Shown piece after piece: positions 40,422-50,187 of a stretch of DNA of 64,000 bases (its first letter is position 1; each line of letters starts with the position of its first letter). Origin of the DNA: CAVSKL01 sp963728475 [NCBI: Candidatus Eiseniibacteriota bacterium] (lineage in GTDB: Bacteria > Eisenbacteria > RBG-16-71-46 > JABDJR01); the NCBI GenBank assembly GCA_963728475.1, contig CAVSKL010000003.1, positions 248,001 to 312,000 of the forward strand, read 5' to 3'. The position numbers were made by a program, and so were the translations under genes. Below the pieces are notes generated by a model. The model ran no database searches. It saw only the letters and a list, made by a program, of their open reading frames with translations, and was not told the origin of the DNA.

Positions 40422-43187
40422 TCAGGGCAGCCATGCCACCCGCCGGACGAGAGACCCGTCCGGGGTCGTCAGGCAGGCGAAGTAGATCCCGGCCATGGCG
40501 CGCCCGCCGTTGAGCGCCTCTCCCGTCCACGTGACCTCGTGGTGACCGGCCGTCTGCTCGCCCTCGACCAGGAGCGCGACCCGGCGGCCGGCGATATCGA
40601 AGACGTCGACCCGGACCCGGCCGGGCCGCGGAAGCTCGAACCCGATACGTGCGGCGGAGCGCGTGGGGTTCGGGCTCACCGAGAGCGAGAACGCGAACCC
40701 GGGACCGGTGTTGCCGACGCCCACCCCGGTACTGACGGTCAAGCGCGCCGCGGAACTCGTGACGTCGCCGCATTCGTTGGACACCACGCAGTCATAGGAC
40801 CCGCTGTCGGCCGACGCGACCGAGCCGATCGCCAGCGACGGGCCGGAAGCGCCGGAGATCACCGAACCGCTCGGGGTCGGACCGTCCGTGAGCGGCACCT
40901 CGTCGCGCCGCCACGAGTATCCGAGGATGGAGTAATCCGGTGCCATTTCGACGTCGAAGCTCACGGTCCCGGACTGGGAGGTGGTCTTTGAGGTGGGTTG
41001 TTTCCGGAACCAAGGCGTTCCGGTGGGGGTGAAGCGGGCAAGGCTCGTGGTGAACGAAGAGCCGGCCTTGTCGAAGGTGCCGGCGGCCAGCACTTCGGTG
41101 GCGTAGGGTGAAAGGGCCCGGACCAGGCCGCTCGTGCCTCCGTCCATCGCGCTCCACCCCGTGCCGTCCCAGCGTGCGATGCAGTAGACCGGAGTCCCGT
41201 CGGCCAGGTTGAAATTGCCGGCGGCGTAGAGATAGCTCCCGATCGCCTTGAGCGCGTAGATCGGGCCGTTCGTTCCGCCGCCGGAGGTGGAAGCGCCGAC
41301 CGCGACCCAGCCCGAGGCGGTGTACCGGGCGATGTAGTTCAGGGTCGTGCTGCTCGAGCCCGTGAACGTCCCGGCTGCGTACGTCGAACCGTTGTAGCGC
41401 TCGACCGCGTAGACGGAGCCGTTGAAGCCGTTCCCCATCGGCTGCCAGGGCGTCGTCCCATTCAACGCGCTCTCGGTCCAGTAGGCGATGCGGTTGGCCG
41501 GGGACCCGTTCGCGGTGGTGAAGTCGCCGCCGGCGACGACGACGTTGTTCTTGCCGAAACTCACGAAGAAGCTCTTGAGCGCACGCACGGCACCGTTCAT
41601 GCCGGTGCCCATCGGTTGCCAGGCGCTTCCATCCCAGCGGCCGACCCGGCTGGTGGCGGCGGCTCCGGATGCGACGAACGCCCCGCCGGCGACGAACCCG
41701 CCGACGTAGGGCTCGACCGCGAAGACGGGCCCGGAGAAGCCGGCTCCCATCGGCGCCCAGCTGCCTCCGGGCGTCAGGGTTGGCTCGGTCCACCGGGCGA
41801 TCCCGCTGGCGGCGAGCCCCCCGGCCTGGGTGAACGAGCCGCCGGCGATGAGGTGACGGTTGTTGGGGAACGAAGCGTCCGTGTAGCCGTAGAGCGCGAA
41901 GACCGGAGCGTCCGTTCCGGATCCGAGCGGCGAGATCGAGGTCCCGTCCCACGACGCGAGGTAGTACGCCTGTCCCGTCGCGGAGGCCTGGGAGAAGTAC
42001 CCGCCCAGGCCTACCTTGTCGCCGTAGGCGCTGAGCGCGAAGAGATTCACGGGGGCGGACGGAGCACGCCAGTCGACGCCGGTCCAGAAGGCGAGGTTGC
42101 TGGCCGAAACGCCACCCGCGATGTCGAACGAGCCGCCGGCGCAGAGGAGGCCGTTGTAGTCACACAGGACGTTGACCGCCGACTGGGAAGGGCCGCTGGG
42201 GCATTCGGCGCCGACCCCGGTCCCGACGGGAAACCAGCCGGATCCGTCCCACATCTGCACGCGCTTGTAGTCCGAGGGCTCTTCCGGGCAACAGTACCCG
42301 GCCGCGTAGAGCTGTCCGCCCGACTCGAGGAACGACTGGATCGAGCACGGGCCGCCGCCGACCGGCTCCCAGGTGTCGCCTCCGGTATAGCGCTGAAGCC
42401 CCACCTCGCCATAGGCCCAGATGGCGCCCGAAAAGGCTCCGACCGCGGAGACGTTCCGGGAGCCGCCGGCCAGCGTGGGGTGGCCGAGCTCGGACCAGGC
42501 GGTTCCGTTGTAGCGGACGACGCCGTCCACGAACCCGAGCGGATTCACGATCCCGAGGTCGCCGGCCACGTAGAGATCGCCGTTCATCTGCGCGAAGTCC
42601 ACCACTTGGCCGTAAACATCGGCCCCCATGTCGTCCCAGCCGCTGCCGTTCCAGCGGGCGAGATACTTGTAGGGGGTCAGGAACGTCCCGCCCGCGATCA
42701 GGGCGCCCTGGTAGACAGTGAGCGCTTCCACGGAGACCGTCCCGGTGGGATCGATGCCCGGGCCGAAGGTGAGCCATCCGGTACCCGTCCATGCCGCCAG
42801 ACGCGGGGAGGAGACGCCTCCCACGGTGTAGAAGTCACCGCCCACCACCAGCCAGCCGTTATAGACGGTGAGGGACCGTACCGGCGCGTTGGCGCCGCCG
42901 CCGACCGGGCGCCACACGAGTCCGTCCCACATCGCGAGGTTGTCCGCGGCCACGCCGTCGATGCTCGAGAACTGTCCGCCCACGACCAGCACGGCCGGCT
43001 TGGGGCCGCCGCCGTCCGGATCCCAGTTCGTCATGGCCAAGATGGGCCCGTTCGCGCCCTGGACGTCGGGGGTGAGGGGGCCGGAGATCCAGTGCGGGCA
43101 CTGGCCGGCTACGGTATGGGCGGAAGATGCGATGCCGGACAATACGAATATCAATATCGCGGGAAGACGACACAGGGGCAACCGCAT
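40422..43187 (-). CDS. secreted repeat beta-propeller protein with Ig-like and FlgD sorting domains
   Basis: ATG 43187, with AGCGAGG 6-7 bases upstream, starts a 921-residue product with signal peptide (CRLPAILIFVLSGIASSAHT). About 700 residues are repeats of 'W..lG.G.ng.V.Al..y.g.L.aGG.F..agg....ia.WdG' (for example YNGWLVVGGDFYTVGGVSSP and YNGSTYAAGTFTGSSSTTLN), typical of kelch-like propellers of exported proteins. Next is an Ig-like domain (SGTVSFDVEMAPDYSILGYS, ADSGSYDCVVSNECGDVTSS). The end is a FlgD-like sorting module (SVSPNPTRSAARIGFELPRP, RVDVFDIAGRRVALLVEG, MAGIYFACLTT). The function is probably surface binding. It is convergent with the nuclease gene; the 96-base gap at 40326-40421 shows nothing. 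Confidence 0.85.
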   Translation of the reverse strand: MRLPLCRLPAILIFVLSGIASSAHTVAGQCPHWISGPLTPDVQGANGPILAMTNWDPDGGGPKPAVLVVGGQFSSIDGVAADNLAMWDGLVWRPVGGGANAPVRSLTVYNGWLVVGGDFYTVGGVSSPRLAAWTGTGWLTFGPGIDPTGTVSVEALTVYQGALIAGGTFLTPYKYLARWNGSGWDDMGADVYGQVVDFAQMNGDLYVAGDLGIVNPLGFVDGVVRYNGTAWSELGHPTLAGGSRNVSAVGAFSGAIWAYGEVGLQRYTGGDTWEPVGGGPCSIQSFLESGGQLYAAGYCCPEEPSDYKRVQMWDGSGWFPVGTGVGAECPSGPSQSAVNVLCDYNGLLCAGGSFDIAGGVSASNLAFWTGVDWRAPSAPVNLFALSAYGDKVGLGGYFSQASATGQAYYLASWDGTSISPLGSGTDAPVFALYGYTDASFPNNRHLIAGGSFTQAGGLAASGIARWTEPTLTPGGSWAPMGAGFSGPVFAVEPYVGGFVAGGAFVASGAAATSRVGRWDGSAWQPMGTGMNGAVRALKSFFVSFGKNNVVVAGGDFTTANGSPANRIAYWTESALNGTTPWQPMGNGFNGSVYAVERYNGSTYAAGTFTGSSSTTLNYIARYTASGWVAVGASTSGGGTNGPIYALKAIGSYLYAAGNFNLADGTPVYCIARWDGTGWSAMDGGTSGLVRALSPYATEVLAAGTFDKAGSSFTTSLARFTPTGTPWFRKQPTSKTTSQSGTVSFDVEMAPDYSILGYSWRRDEVPLTDGPTPSGSVISGASGPSLAIGSVASADSGSYDCVVSNECGDVTSSAARLTVSTGVGVGNTGPGFAFSLSVSPNPTRSAARIGFELPRPGRVRVDVFDIAGRRVALLVEGEQTAGHHEVTWTGEALNGGRAMAGIYFACLTTPDGSLVRRVAWLP

Positions 43188-43386
43188 GAGGTACCTCGCT
43201 CGACGATCAGAAGTGCCGTGCGCCCGCGTTTCCCCGGGGAGGGGACAGCGGCATGCTTGGGGCGCCGCCAACGTGGACAGAATATATCACGTTTCCCCCG
43301 GGTCCGGTCTCTGCGATCTCTTAGTGGACCTGCCTGCTCGGAGGGAAGGGATCCGGACGTTGGTCCCCTGGGCCGCCCGGCGCTCC

Positions 43387-46300
43387 TCAAGGAGAGAACC
43401 CGGCCACCGGGTCCGCGGCCGCCTGGAGACGGGACAGCTCCGGACCCAGAAGCCGCACCACCTGGACCGGGAGCGCGCTGGTGAAGCGGTAGCGGTCCGA
43501 CTCGGGCCCGGGAACGAACGCGGTCATCACCCCGTAGAAGCGGTCGCCGAAGTAGAACACGAAGACCGAGGTCCGGTTGACCGGCCGGGAGGATATGACG
43601 TTGCCTCGGGAGTCGGTCGATACGTAGCGGTTGTCGCCGGTTCCCGTCTTGCCGCCGATCGGGACCGGGGCGCCGTCCGGACCGGTGATGGCGCCGCGGG
43701 CCCGTCTGGCCGTGCCCGCCTCGACCACGTCCCGGAGCGCCCCGCGGGCCGCGCGCGCCACGCCGGAGGAAAGCACCCGCTCGCCCGGGACCGGCTCGCG
43801 TTCGAAGGTGGTCTCGAAGGGGGTGCCGGCCGCGAACCGGAGCCGGTCCACCTTCACCACCGGGTAACGCACGCCGTCGTTGACCAGGATCCCGGCCAGC
43901 TCGGCCAGGGCCGAGGGCCGGTCCCCGGAACTCCCGATGGCGGTGGCCAGGGAGGGCGTCAGGTCCTGGAACGGGTATCCCAGCCGCCGCCACTCGCGGA
44001 GGATATTCGAGAACACCTCGGCCTCCAGCAGGGTGCGGATCCGGAGATCCTGGGCCTCCCGGTTCCTCGCCCGGAAGAGCCACTCATAGACCTCCTGGCG
44101 CGCGGCCGTGCTCGCGCCCAGCAGTTCCGGCAACGAGGCCTCGGGGTGCTGCGCCAGCCGGCGGGCGGTCCAGATCTCGAGCGGATGAAGCCCGGCCAGG
44201 TATCCCAGGTCGGCGAGGCTCAGCCCGGAGGGGTCGGCCCTCCGGTAGGCGTCGGCGATCGCTTCCGTGCGGGGTGGGGAGGCCGGAGGGTTCCGGCCAA
44301 GGAAGGCCGCGAACTCCTCGGGCGGCGCCTCGGGGAGGACGGACCGGAAGGCCCAGGCCAGGGGCATGAGGGCCGGGGTCACGTCCTCCGCGACCCGGTC
44401 CAGCAGCCGGTCGCCCTCCGCCCCGGCCAGCCGCCGTTGGAACCGTTCGACGAAGACTCGCCCCTCCTCGTCCGCGAACCGGGCCAGGTATTGCCGCCGG
44501 CGCGGGTCCGACGGGTCCTCCAGGATCCGGATCCTGGCCCGAGGCCCCCGGCAGAGGTAGTAGTCCTCGATGTCCCGCATGAGGCGGATGAAGGGCAGGT
44601 TCACCGACTGGCGGAACGCTTCCCGCACGCTCACCAGCCGCCGGTCGTAGGTCGTATCGAAGTTCGCGAAGGTATGGAGGCCCCCGCCGGTATAGAACCG
44701 CTCCCAGGGATTCCCCGAGTACCGGCGGTCCAGGGCCGCCTGGAGCGTCCGGTCCAGCGTGGCCTCCGGGTGCCGCCGGAGCCAGGCCGCCGTCCAGCGG
44801 GTGAGCGGATCCGTCCGCCCGGGAAGCAGCGCCTCCATCTCGTCCGGGTCCCGCCCGGCGAACCTCCGGTAGCTCTCCTCGATGATCTGAAGGTACGTGA
44901 TGAGCGTCCGCAGCTTGGCGGTGGATCCAAGCTCCAGCCGTCCCGCGGTGTTCAGATCCACGGGCTGGTCGTAGTTGTCGGTCTGGACCCGGACCGCGTT
45001 CCCGAAGGGGGTGCGCTCGTAGAGGATGAAGCTGTAGATGACGTCCTCGGGTTTGCCGCGGCCCAGGAGCCGCCAGGCATCGAGCCCGTTCCTGCGGACG
45101 AAGTCCCGGTCGGCCAGGGAGGCAATCCGCTCCGACACCGCCTTCTGGACCTCCCGGTTGATGGTGGCCTGGACGGTCAGGTCGTAGCGGTCGAGGTCGT
45201 AGAGCCGGCCGGCTTCCAGGAGGTTCAGGAGTTCGAAACGGATCGAATTCGCGGCTTTCCGGTCCACGAAGGAGGTGGGGAGGAAGTTCGGCGCGCGGTC
45301 CCGGACCTCCAGCTTCGCGGCGAGAGCCGCCTTCTGCAGCGAGGGGGAGATGACCCCGTCCCTCCCCAGGACCCTCAGGTAGGCGTCGGTGAGCTTCCGC
45401 AGCTCGGCGCGTCCTTGGGTCCGCGCGAGGTACCAGGTGGGACGGCGATTGGCGAGCAGGAGGCTCAGCACCGCCCGGTACGCCCGGCCCGCCGAAGCCG
45501 GCGTCGCGTGAACGTCCCCGGCGCCGCCCTCCCCGGACGCATCCCGCGGGGCCTCGGTGCCGGTCTTCGGCCGAAGGGGCCGGAGCGGGCCCCCCTCGAG
45601 CCGAAGGAGGGGGTCGGCGGTGCGGTAATCCAGTCCGTACCATGCCCACAGGCCCTCGGCCAGCCCGGTCACCTCCCCCTCGCCGGCGGTGGCGGACAGG
45701 GGAGCCGCGTTCAGATACTCCAGCGCGATCCGCTCCTGGCTCTTCAGGGTCTCTTCCCCGTCGAGATAGGCCTCGATCGAGGCCGAGGCGACCTGCCTGA
45801 GTTTCTCGGAGGGGTCGGCGGTGATGCCGCCGGGAGAGTGTCGAAGTTTCTGGAGCTGGGTGGCGAGGGTGCTCGCTCCCTGAACGCTCCCGCCGATTCC
45901 CAGGATGCGTTTCCCGCAGTCCATGCCGGCCCGGAAAAGCCGGGGCCACTCTACCGCCGGGTTACGATGGGGGAGCCGGGGATCGAGCAGGTCCCGGTTT
46001 TCGATGTAGAGCAGCGTGCGCACCGTGACCGGGGGAACCTCGTCCAGGGTCCGGTAGAGCCGCCGGGGATAGCAGGCCGCGAAGAGCGTATCCCGGCCGT
46101 CGTCCAGGACGCAGAGCCCGCCGGCCATCTTCTCCCGGTAGATGGGGAAGAGTCCCAGGCCCGTCAGGTCCTTGAACCTCGAGGAGACGCGCGCCTGGCC
46201 GGTCACCCGGAACCCCAGCGACCGGAGCCGCTCCGTCATCTGCGGGATCCGGGTGTAGCCGAGGCGCTCGTCGTACGGGCCCTTGGCCGGAAAGACGATG

Positions 46301-46653
46301 CGGTCGCTCGGTCCCTGCTCCACCGACCAGGTGAGCTGCGAGGCGAGCCGCGAGAGGTAGCGGGCCTGGAGCCGGGAGGTGAGCGCCTCCTCGTACAGGA
46401 TGAAGGCCGCCGTCGCCGCCATGACCAGTCCCATGAGGAGGGCGATCGCCTGCCTTCGCCGCGGGAAGGAGCCCACCCGGGGCCACCGCAGACCATGGGT
46501 GAGGGCCCGTTCCGTGGAGGCATTGATTGAATCGGACGCCACCCTCCCCCCCCTTGATGACTTGAGATGAATCCGGGCTTGCCGGGGAGTCGATTGCCAC
46601 AAGAATAAAGCCCCGGGCGGGCTCTTCCGAGTCAAATCGGCGGCCGGAACCAA
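43387..46653 (-). CDS. bifunctional class A penicillin-binding protein
   Basis: The 1088-residue product has a cytoplasmic basic start, one membrane segment at about 70-87 (IALLMGLVMAATAAFILY), a GT51 transglycosylase domain (IENRDLLDP with candidate Glu 218, and GGSVQGASTLATQLQKLRHS) and a transpeptidase domain with S577TAK, S683VN and K1002TG. Between the domains is an insert of about 60 residues that is Pro/Gly-rich. Both domains build peptidoglycan on the outer face of the inner membrane. It is longer than common PBP1s (about 800-900). The exact start is uncertain: a GTG about 38 codons in sits too close to a GGAGG, and the ATG at 46653 has no clear ribosome site. Confidence 0.88.
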   Translation of the reverse strand: MVPAADLTRKSPPGALFLWQSTPRQARIHLKSSRGGRVASDSINASTERALTHGLRWPRVGSFPRRRQAIALLMGLVMAATAAFILYEEALTSRLQARYLSRLASQLTWSVEQGPSDRIVFPAKGPYDERLGYTRIPQMTERLRSLGFRVTGQARVSSRFKDLTGLGLFPIYREKMAGGLCVLDDGRDTLFAACYPRRLYRTLDEVPPVTVRTLLYIENRDLLDPRLPHRNPAVEWPRLFRAGMDCGKRILGIGGSVQGASTLATQLQKLRHSPGGITADPSEKLRQVASASIEAYLDGEETLKSQERIALEYLNAAPLSATAGEGEVTGLAEGLWAWYGLDYRTADPLLRLEGGPLRPLRPKTGTEAPRDASGEGGAGDVHATPASAGRAYRAVLSLLLANRRPTWYLARTQGRAELRKLTDAYLRVLGRDGVISPSLQKAALAAKLEVRDRAPNFLPTSFVDRKAANSIRFELLNLLEAGRLYDLDRYDLTVQATINREVQKAVSERIASLADRDFVRRNGLDAWRLLGRGKPEDVIYSFILYERTPFGNAVRVQTDNYDQPVDLNTAGRLELGSTAKLRTLITYLQIIEESYRRFAGRDPDEMEALLPGRTDPLTRWTAAWLRRHPEATLDRTLQAALDRRYSGNPWERFYTGGGLHTFANFDTTYDRRLVSVREAFRQSVNLPFIRLMRDIEDYYLCRGPRARIRILEDPSDPRRRQYLARFADEEGRVFVERFQRRLAGAEGDRLLDRVAEDVTPALMPLAWAFRSVLPEAPPEEFAAFLGRNPPASPPRTEAIADAYRRADPSGLSLADLGYLAGLHPLEIWTARRLAQHPEASLPELLGASTAARQEVYEWLFRARNREAQDLRIRTLLEAEVFSNILREWRRLGYPFQDLTPSLATAIGSSGDRPSALAELAGILVNDGVRYPVVKVDRLRFAAGTPFETTFEREPVPGERVLSSGVARAARGALRDVVEAGTARRARGAITGPDGAPVPIGGKTGTGDNRYVSTDSRGNVISSRPVNRTSVFVFYFGDRFYGVMTAFVPGPESDRYRFTSALPVQVVRLLGPELSRLQAAADPVAGFSP

Positions 46654-46795
46654 TGCGATAAATATTCCGAGCCATCTCTAGGTAATTTCCCGAGTCCCCG
46701 GTCGGGCCTTCACCGAGCGGGTGTAATCGCCCGGTCGAGCCCGTCCGCAAGCGGGTCGGGAGGGTCCGAGGTCTCGCCCATCGACCGGCGCGCGC

Positions 46796-48732
46796 TCAGG
46801 ACCGTTCGGATCCCCTCGGTCTGCGGGTCCGTTTGGCGGTCAAGCTCCGGTCGGCGAAGGCCACCACCTCCACCAGCTGCTCCAGGGGACCCGCGAGCCG
46901 GGGATCCCGGTGGCTTCTCTCCACCACTTCCTTGCCGAAGAGCATGGCCAGGTAGCGAAGCTTGAGGGCCGGGCTTTCGGTGACGGCACGGAAGTCCGGA
47001 TGGGAGGTGTTGACCTGCCACCGGTCCTCCTGCATCCGCGACCGCCAGCGGCCACCGGGATCCTCCACGAACTCCGGCTCGGGAACCCCTTCGCTTCCGC
47101 CGCCGCGCCCGGACTCGTCCACCACCGTGACCACCGCCTCCGCCTCGGCTTCGAGGCCGGCGGTCCCGGCCCGCACCCGGAGCAGCCCTTTCCCGACGGT
47201 CCCGAAGACGGTGAGCACGACCTCCGAACCGGCATCCTCCCCGTGGCCGGGCATGCCCTCTCCCCGGAGGGGGGAGTGGATCTCGCCGGGCAGCCCCTCG
47301 AGTATCCACGCGAATCGCACCGGCTCTTCGATCCGCCGCCCCGAGGCGTCGACCGGCTCGGCCCGTACTTTCCTTCGCTGGTCCGGTTCCATGCGGATCG
47401 CCGCCGGCAGGATCCGGACCGCGGCCAGAGGGCCGGGGGGAGAAGTTCCAGGGTGGGGGGGCCGGCCTCCGCCGGGCCCCGGACCTCCGGCGGCTCGATG
47501 GGGGATCCTTCCCCCGCTCCCCGTCCGGAGGCGTTTTCAGTGGCACCAAGGGCGGGCTCCGGCGTTCGGACCGGAAGCATGGCGTAAGTCGGGCGCCGGC
47601 GGTAGAAATCTCGGAATGCCTTGCGAAGGTCGCGGATGACGCTGCGATCCTGCTCCTCAAGGCGTCGCCGCTCGATGCTCTCCAGGACGTCGCGGAGCGC
47701 CGGTTCCACCAAGGCGATCGACTCCGCGAATCTGGCCGCGGCATGATCCGGAATCACGCCCCGGCGGCTTCCCGGAGCGACCTGGAGATCCGGAAAGTCC
47801 ACCAGCCCGACCAGGCGGTTGTCGGTCCAGGGTGGCCGGTCGAGGCCGAGCGCGGCCAGCTCGTGGAAGGAATCCGCGACCATGGTCCCCGAGGCATAGA
47901 CCAGGATCCCGGGTTCCCGTTCGGCGCCCTCGGCGCCCCTCAGGTACAGCTCGAAGCGGATCGGGCTGTAGCCGGGGACCGGGACGGGCTCCAGGCCCTC
48001 GATTCTTTCGCCGAGGAAGCGGGGAGGGCGAACCAGGATCTGCTTGTCGGCCCGTCCCCGGGAGATCCGGTCCACCACCGAGAGCTCGACCTTCCGCGCG
48101 AGGAGCTGCCCCCTGAGCTCCGACGCCAAGTAATCGGCGGCCCGTCGTCCGATGAGCGCGGAAAGGGCTTCGCGGTTCAGCCCGGAGACGATCACCTCCG
48201 TCCGCCGCTCGTCCAGGGCCAGCCGTCCGGGGAGAGGTTCGATCAGAAAGTCGGGCCGGTCCCGGTAAAGGATCAGGCGATGCGGCTTCTGTCCGGGAAC
48301 CATGCTCCGCATCTCCAGGCTGTGCCCCAGGCTCCAGAAGCCCAGGAGGCCGATTCCGTACTGGCCCTGGGTCATGAGCCTGAGCCGTTCCTGGGGGGAG
48401 AGCGAGCGCTTGCGGCTGTGTCCGATGCTGGTGGCGATGTAGCGCAGCGCGTCGGGCCGGTCCATCTCGGGAATCACGCCTTCTCCGTCGTCAAAGATCC
48501 GAAGGAATGGGATCTTCCGTTCACGGCCCCGCTGGACGGTGATCCGGGTCGCTCCCGCGTCGAGGCTGTTCTGGACCAGCTCGGCCAGAGCCTTTCGCGG
48601 GTCGGGTTGGCTGAGAGCCAACCATCGAATGAGCTCGAAGGGATCGTGCGCGCGAACCTTGCCGCGCAACACCGAACGCCCGGTGGGACCCGGCTTCCGT
48701 TTGGTATCTGATGAAGAGGGATTTCGCGCCAT
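46796..48732 (-). pseudogene. GHKL (Hsp90/MutL-type) ATPase with a frameshift in a G-run
   Basis: From ATG 48732 the product shows a HATPase_c_3 domain: DPRKALAELVQNSLDAGATR, IFDDGEGVIPEMDRPDALRY and QGQYGIGLLGFWSLGHSLEM (N, G1 and G2 boxes), followed by a transducer-like region (RRTEVIVSGLNREALSALIG). After about residue 430 the frame becomes Arg/Ser-rich nonsense to 46840. In the run of six G at 47435-47440, gaining one base (plus strand) would lead to LAAVRILPAAIRMEPDQRRK and a sensible 210-residue C-terminal beta domain ending at 46796 (RWQVNTSHPDFRAVTESPAL, KLRYLAMLFGKEVVERSHRD). So it is either a frameshifted gene or a homopolymer error. The MORC/Hsp90-like family member would have about 645 residues. 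Confidence 0.75.
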
Positions 48733-48939
48733 GGGCCGCCCATGCTACCACAGCCGCCCTCGGGGGGCGGCCACCGCCCGGCCAAAAGCCATGCCCACCG
48801 GCGGCCTTCCCGCTTCTTGCCTGAATACAGGGCGGTGCCATGTAACATGGCGCAAGTCGGGCGCTAAGCTCGATTGATCGGCCGGCGACCCCGCGGAAGC
48901 CGACGACGGCTCCTCCTCGTTTCATCAGAGGCGCGTGCC

Positions 48940-49023
48940 ATGAACCGAGAACGCATCACGACCATCCAGGAGCCTTATGACGCCATCGTGGTCGGCGCCC
49001 GCGTCAGCGCCGTGGTGCTGTAT
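48940..49023 (+). pseudogene. chimera of FAD-monooxygenase start and IS630 transposase scrap
   Basis: MNRERITTIQEPYDAIVVGA followed by RVSA is the beginning of an FAD-dependent oxidoreductase (the dinucleotide-binding beta strand and Gly-rich turn). It passes directly into VVLYVDEKSQL, the well-known catalytic-core segment of IS630-family transposases. Both parts are fragments of far longer proteins. The 206 bases before it (48733-48938) contain no recognisable gene. It marks a point where an IS630 element or recombination ended. Confidence 0.6.
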
Positions 49024-49072
49024 GTCGACGAGAAGTCGCAGCTCGGCTCCTCCGTGAGCCCGTCTCGGACCG

Positions 49073-50187
49073 TCAGGCGGGGATCCTCCCGCGGAGAGTC
49101 TCCGGATCGTGCGGACCCGGCTCGGCGATGAGGTTCCGCGCGACCTCCATCTGGCCAAAGACGCCCCACGCCAGCACGCCTCGCACGCGGCCATCCGCAA
49201 CGTAGTAGATGATCCCTCTGCGATTGGGCTCCTTCCAGTCGGAGACGACCTCAAGGCGTGGGTCAAGCACGCCGGCCGCCTCGTACCCGAGATCGAAGAG
49301 GTCCGAGTAGAAGAACGGCAGGTGGCGATAGGCGACCTCCGCCCCGGCCATCGCCCGGCCGGCTTCCCGCCCCATGGTGTTGGCGTTGTCCTCGTGTTCG
49401 ACCCGGATGTGCTCACCCAGCGCCGGGTTCGGAAATCGGGCGACGTCACCGGCGGCGAACACGGCGGGGTCGGAACTGCGCAGTGCCTCGTCCACGAGAA
49501 TGCCGTCGGTAGTGGCGAGCCCGGCTTCCGCGGCGAGGCGGTCGTTGGGAACGATGCCGATCCCCGCCACCACGAGGTCGGTCCGGATCTCGCTCCGGTC
49601 GGTCCGAAGTGTGAATCCTGATCCTTGTGACCCGAGCCCGGTGACCCGCTCGCCCGGCCGGACTTCGACGCCACGTTCCGCGTAGTAGCCGTTCAGATGC
49701 ACTGCAAGATCTCGAGGGAAGCGGCGAGCGCCGATCCCCTCGTCGGGGAACACGAGGGTGACGCGGTAACCGGCGGTGGCGAGCGAGGCGGCAATCTCGG
49801 AGCCGACGAAGCCTCCACCGACGACCGCCACGTGCTTGCCCACCGGCAGCGCCCGGACGCGGCGGAAGTCGGCGACAGTCCTGAAGTAGACGATGCTGTC
49901 CCCGCCGAAGGGCAAACGGCGTGGACGGCCGCCGGTAGCGAGCAGGAGCCGCTCGTAGCCGACGGTCCCGCCATCGTCGAGCGCGACACGCTTCGCGGCA
50001 CGATCCACCGCCGTGACGCGCACGCCGGTGCGGACCGAGACGTGCTCGACCGCGGGCAGCCGGATCGAAGCCTCCTCCCTCCCCGTCCAGAGTGCCTTCG
50101 TCAGCGGCGGGCGGACGTAGGGTTCCTCCGGCTCGTCGCCGAGCAGGGTGATCGACCCGCTAGGGTCCATTGAACGGATCTGGGCCT
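49073..50187 (-). pseudogene. NAD(P)/FAD-dependent oxidoreductase lacking its N-terminus
   Basis: The frame contains IRSMDPSGSITLLGDEPEEP, YVRPPLTKALWTGREEASIR, ERLLLATGGRPRRLPFGGDS, the NAD-binding VAVVGGGFVGSEIAASLATA, DLVVAGIGIVPNDRLAAEAG and AVFAAGDVARFPNPALGEHI. This is a class I pyridine-nucleotide-disulfide oxidoreductase related to ferredoxin or rubredoxin reductases and AIF. The first FAD-binding beta-alpha-beta (about 25-30 residues with G-x-G-x-x-G) is absent because the IS3-family element begins at about 50188. The open frame runs on into IS sequence to 50551. The lost 5' end is not found on the other side of the IS, where an IS66 remnant lies instead. Confidence 0.85.

Noticed and set aside
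41616-46530. Very long plus-strand open frames opposite the propeller and PBP genes
   Set aside because: They are Gly/Arg/Pro-rich antisense shadows; the minus-strand frames have signal peptides, repeats and catalytic motifs.
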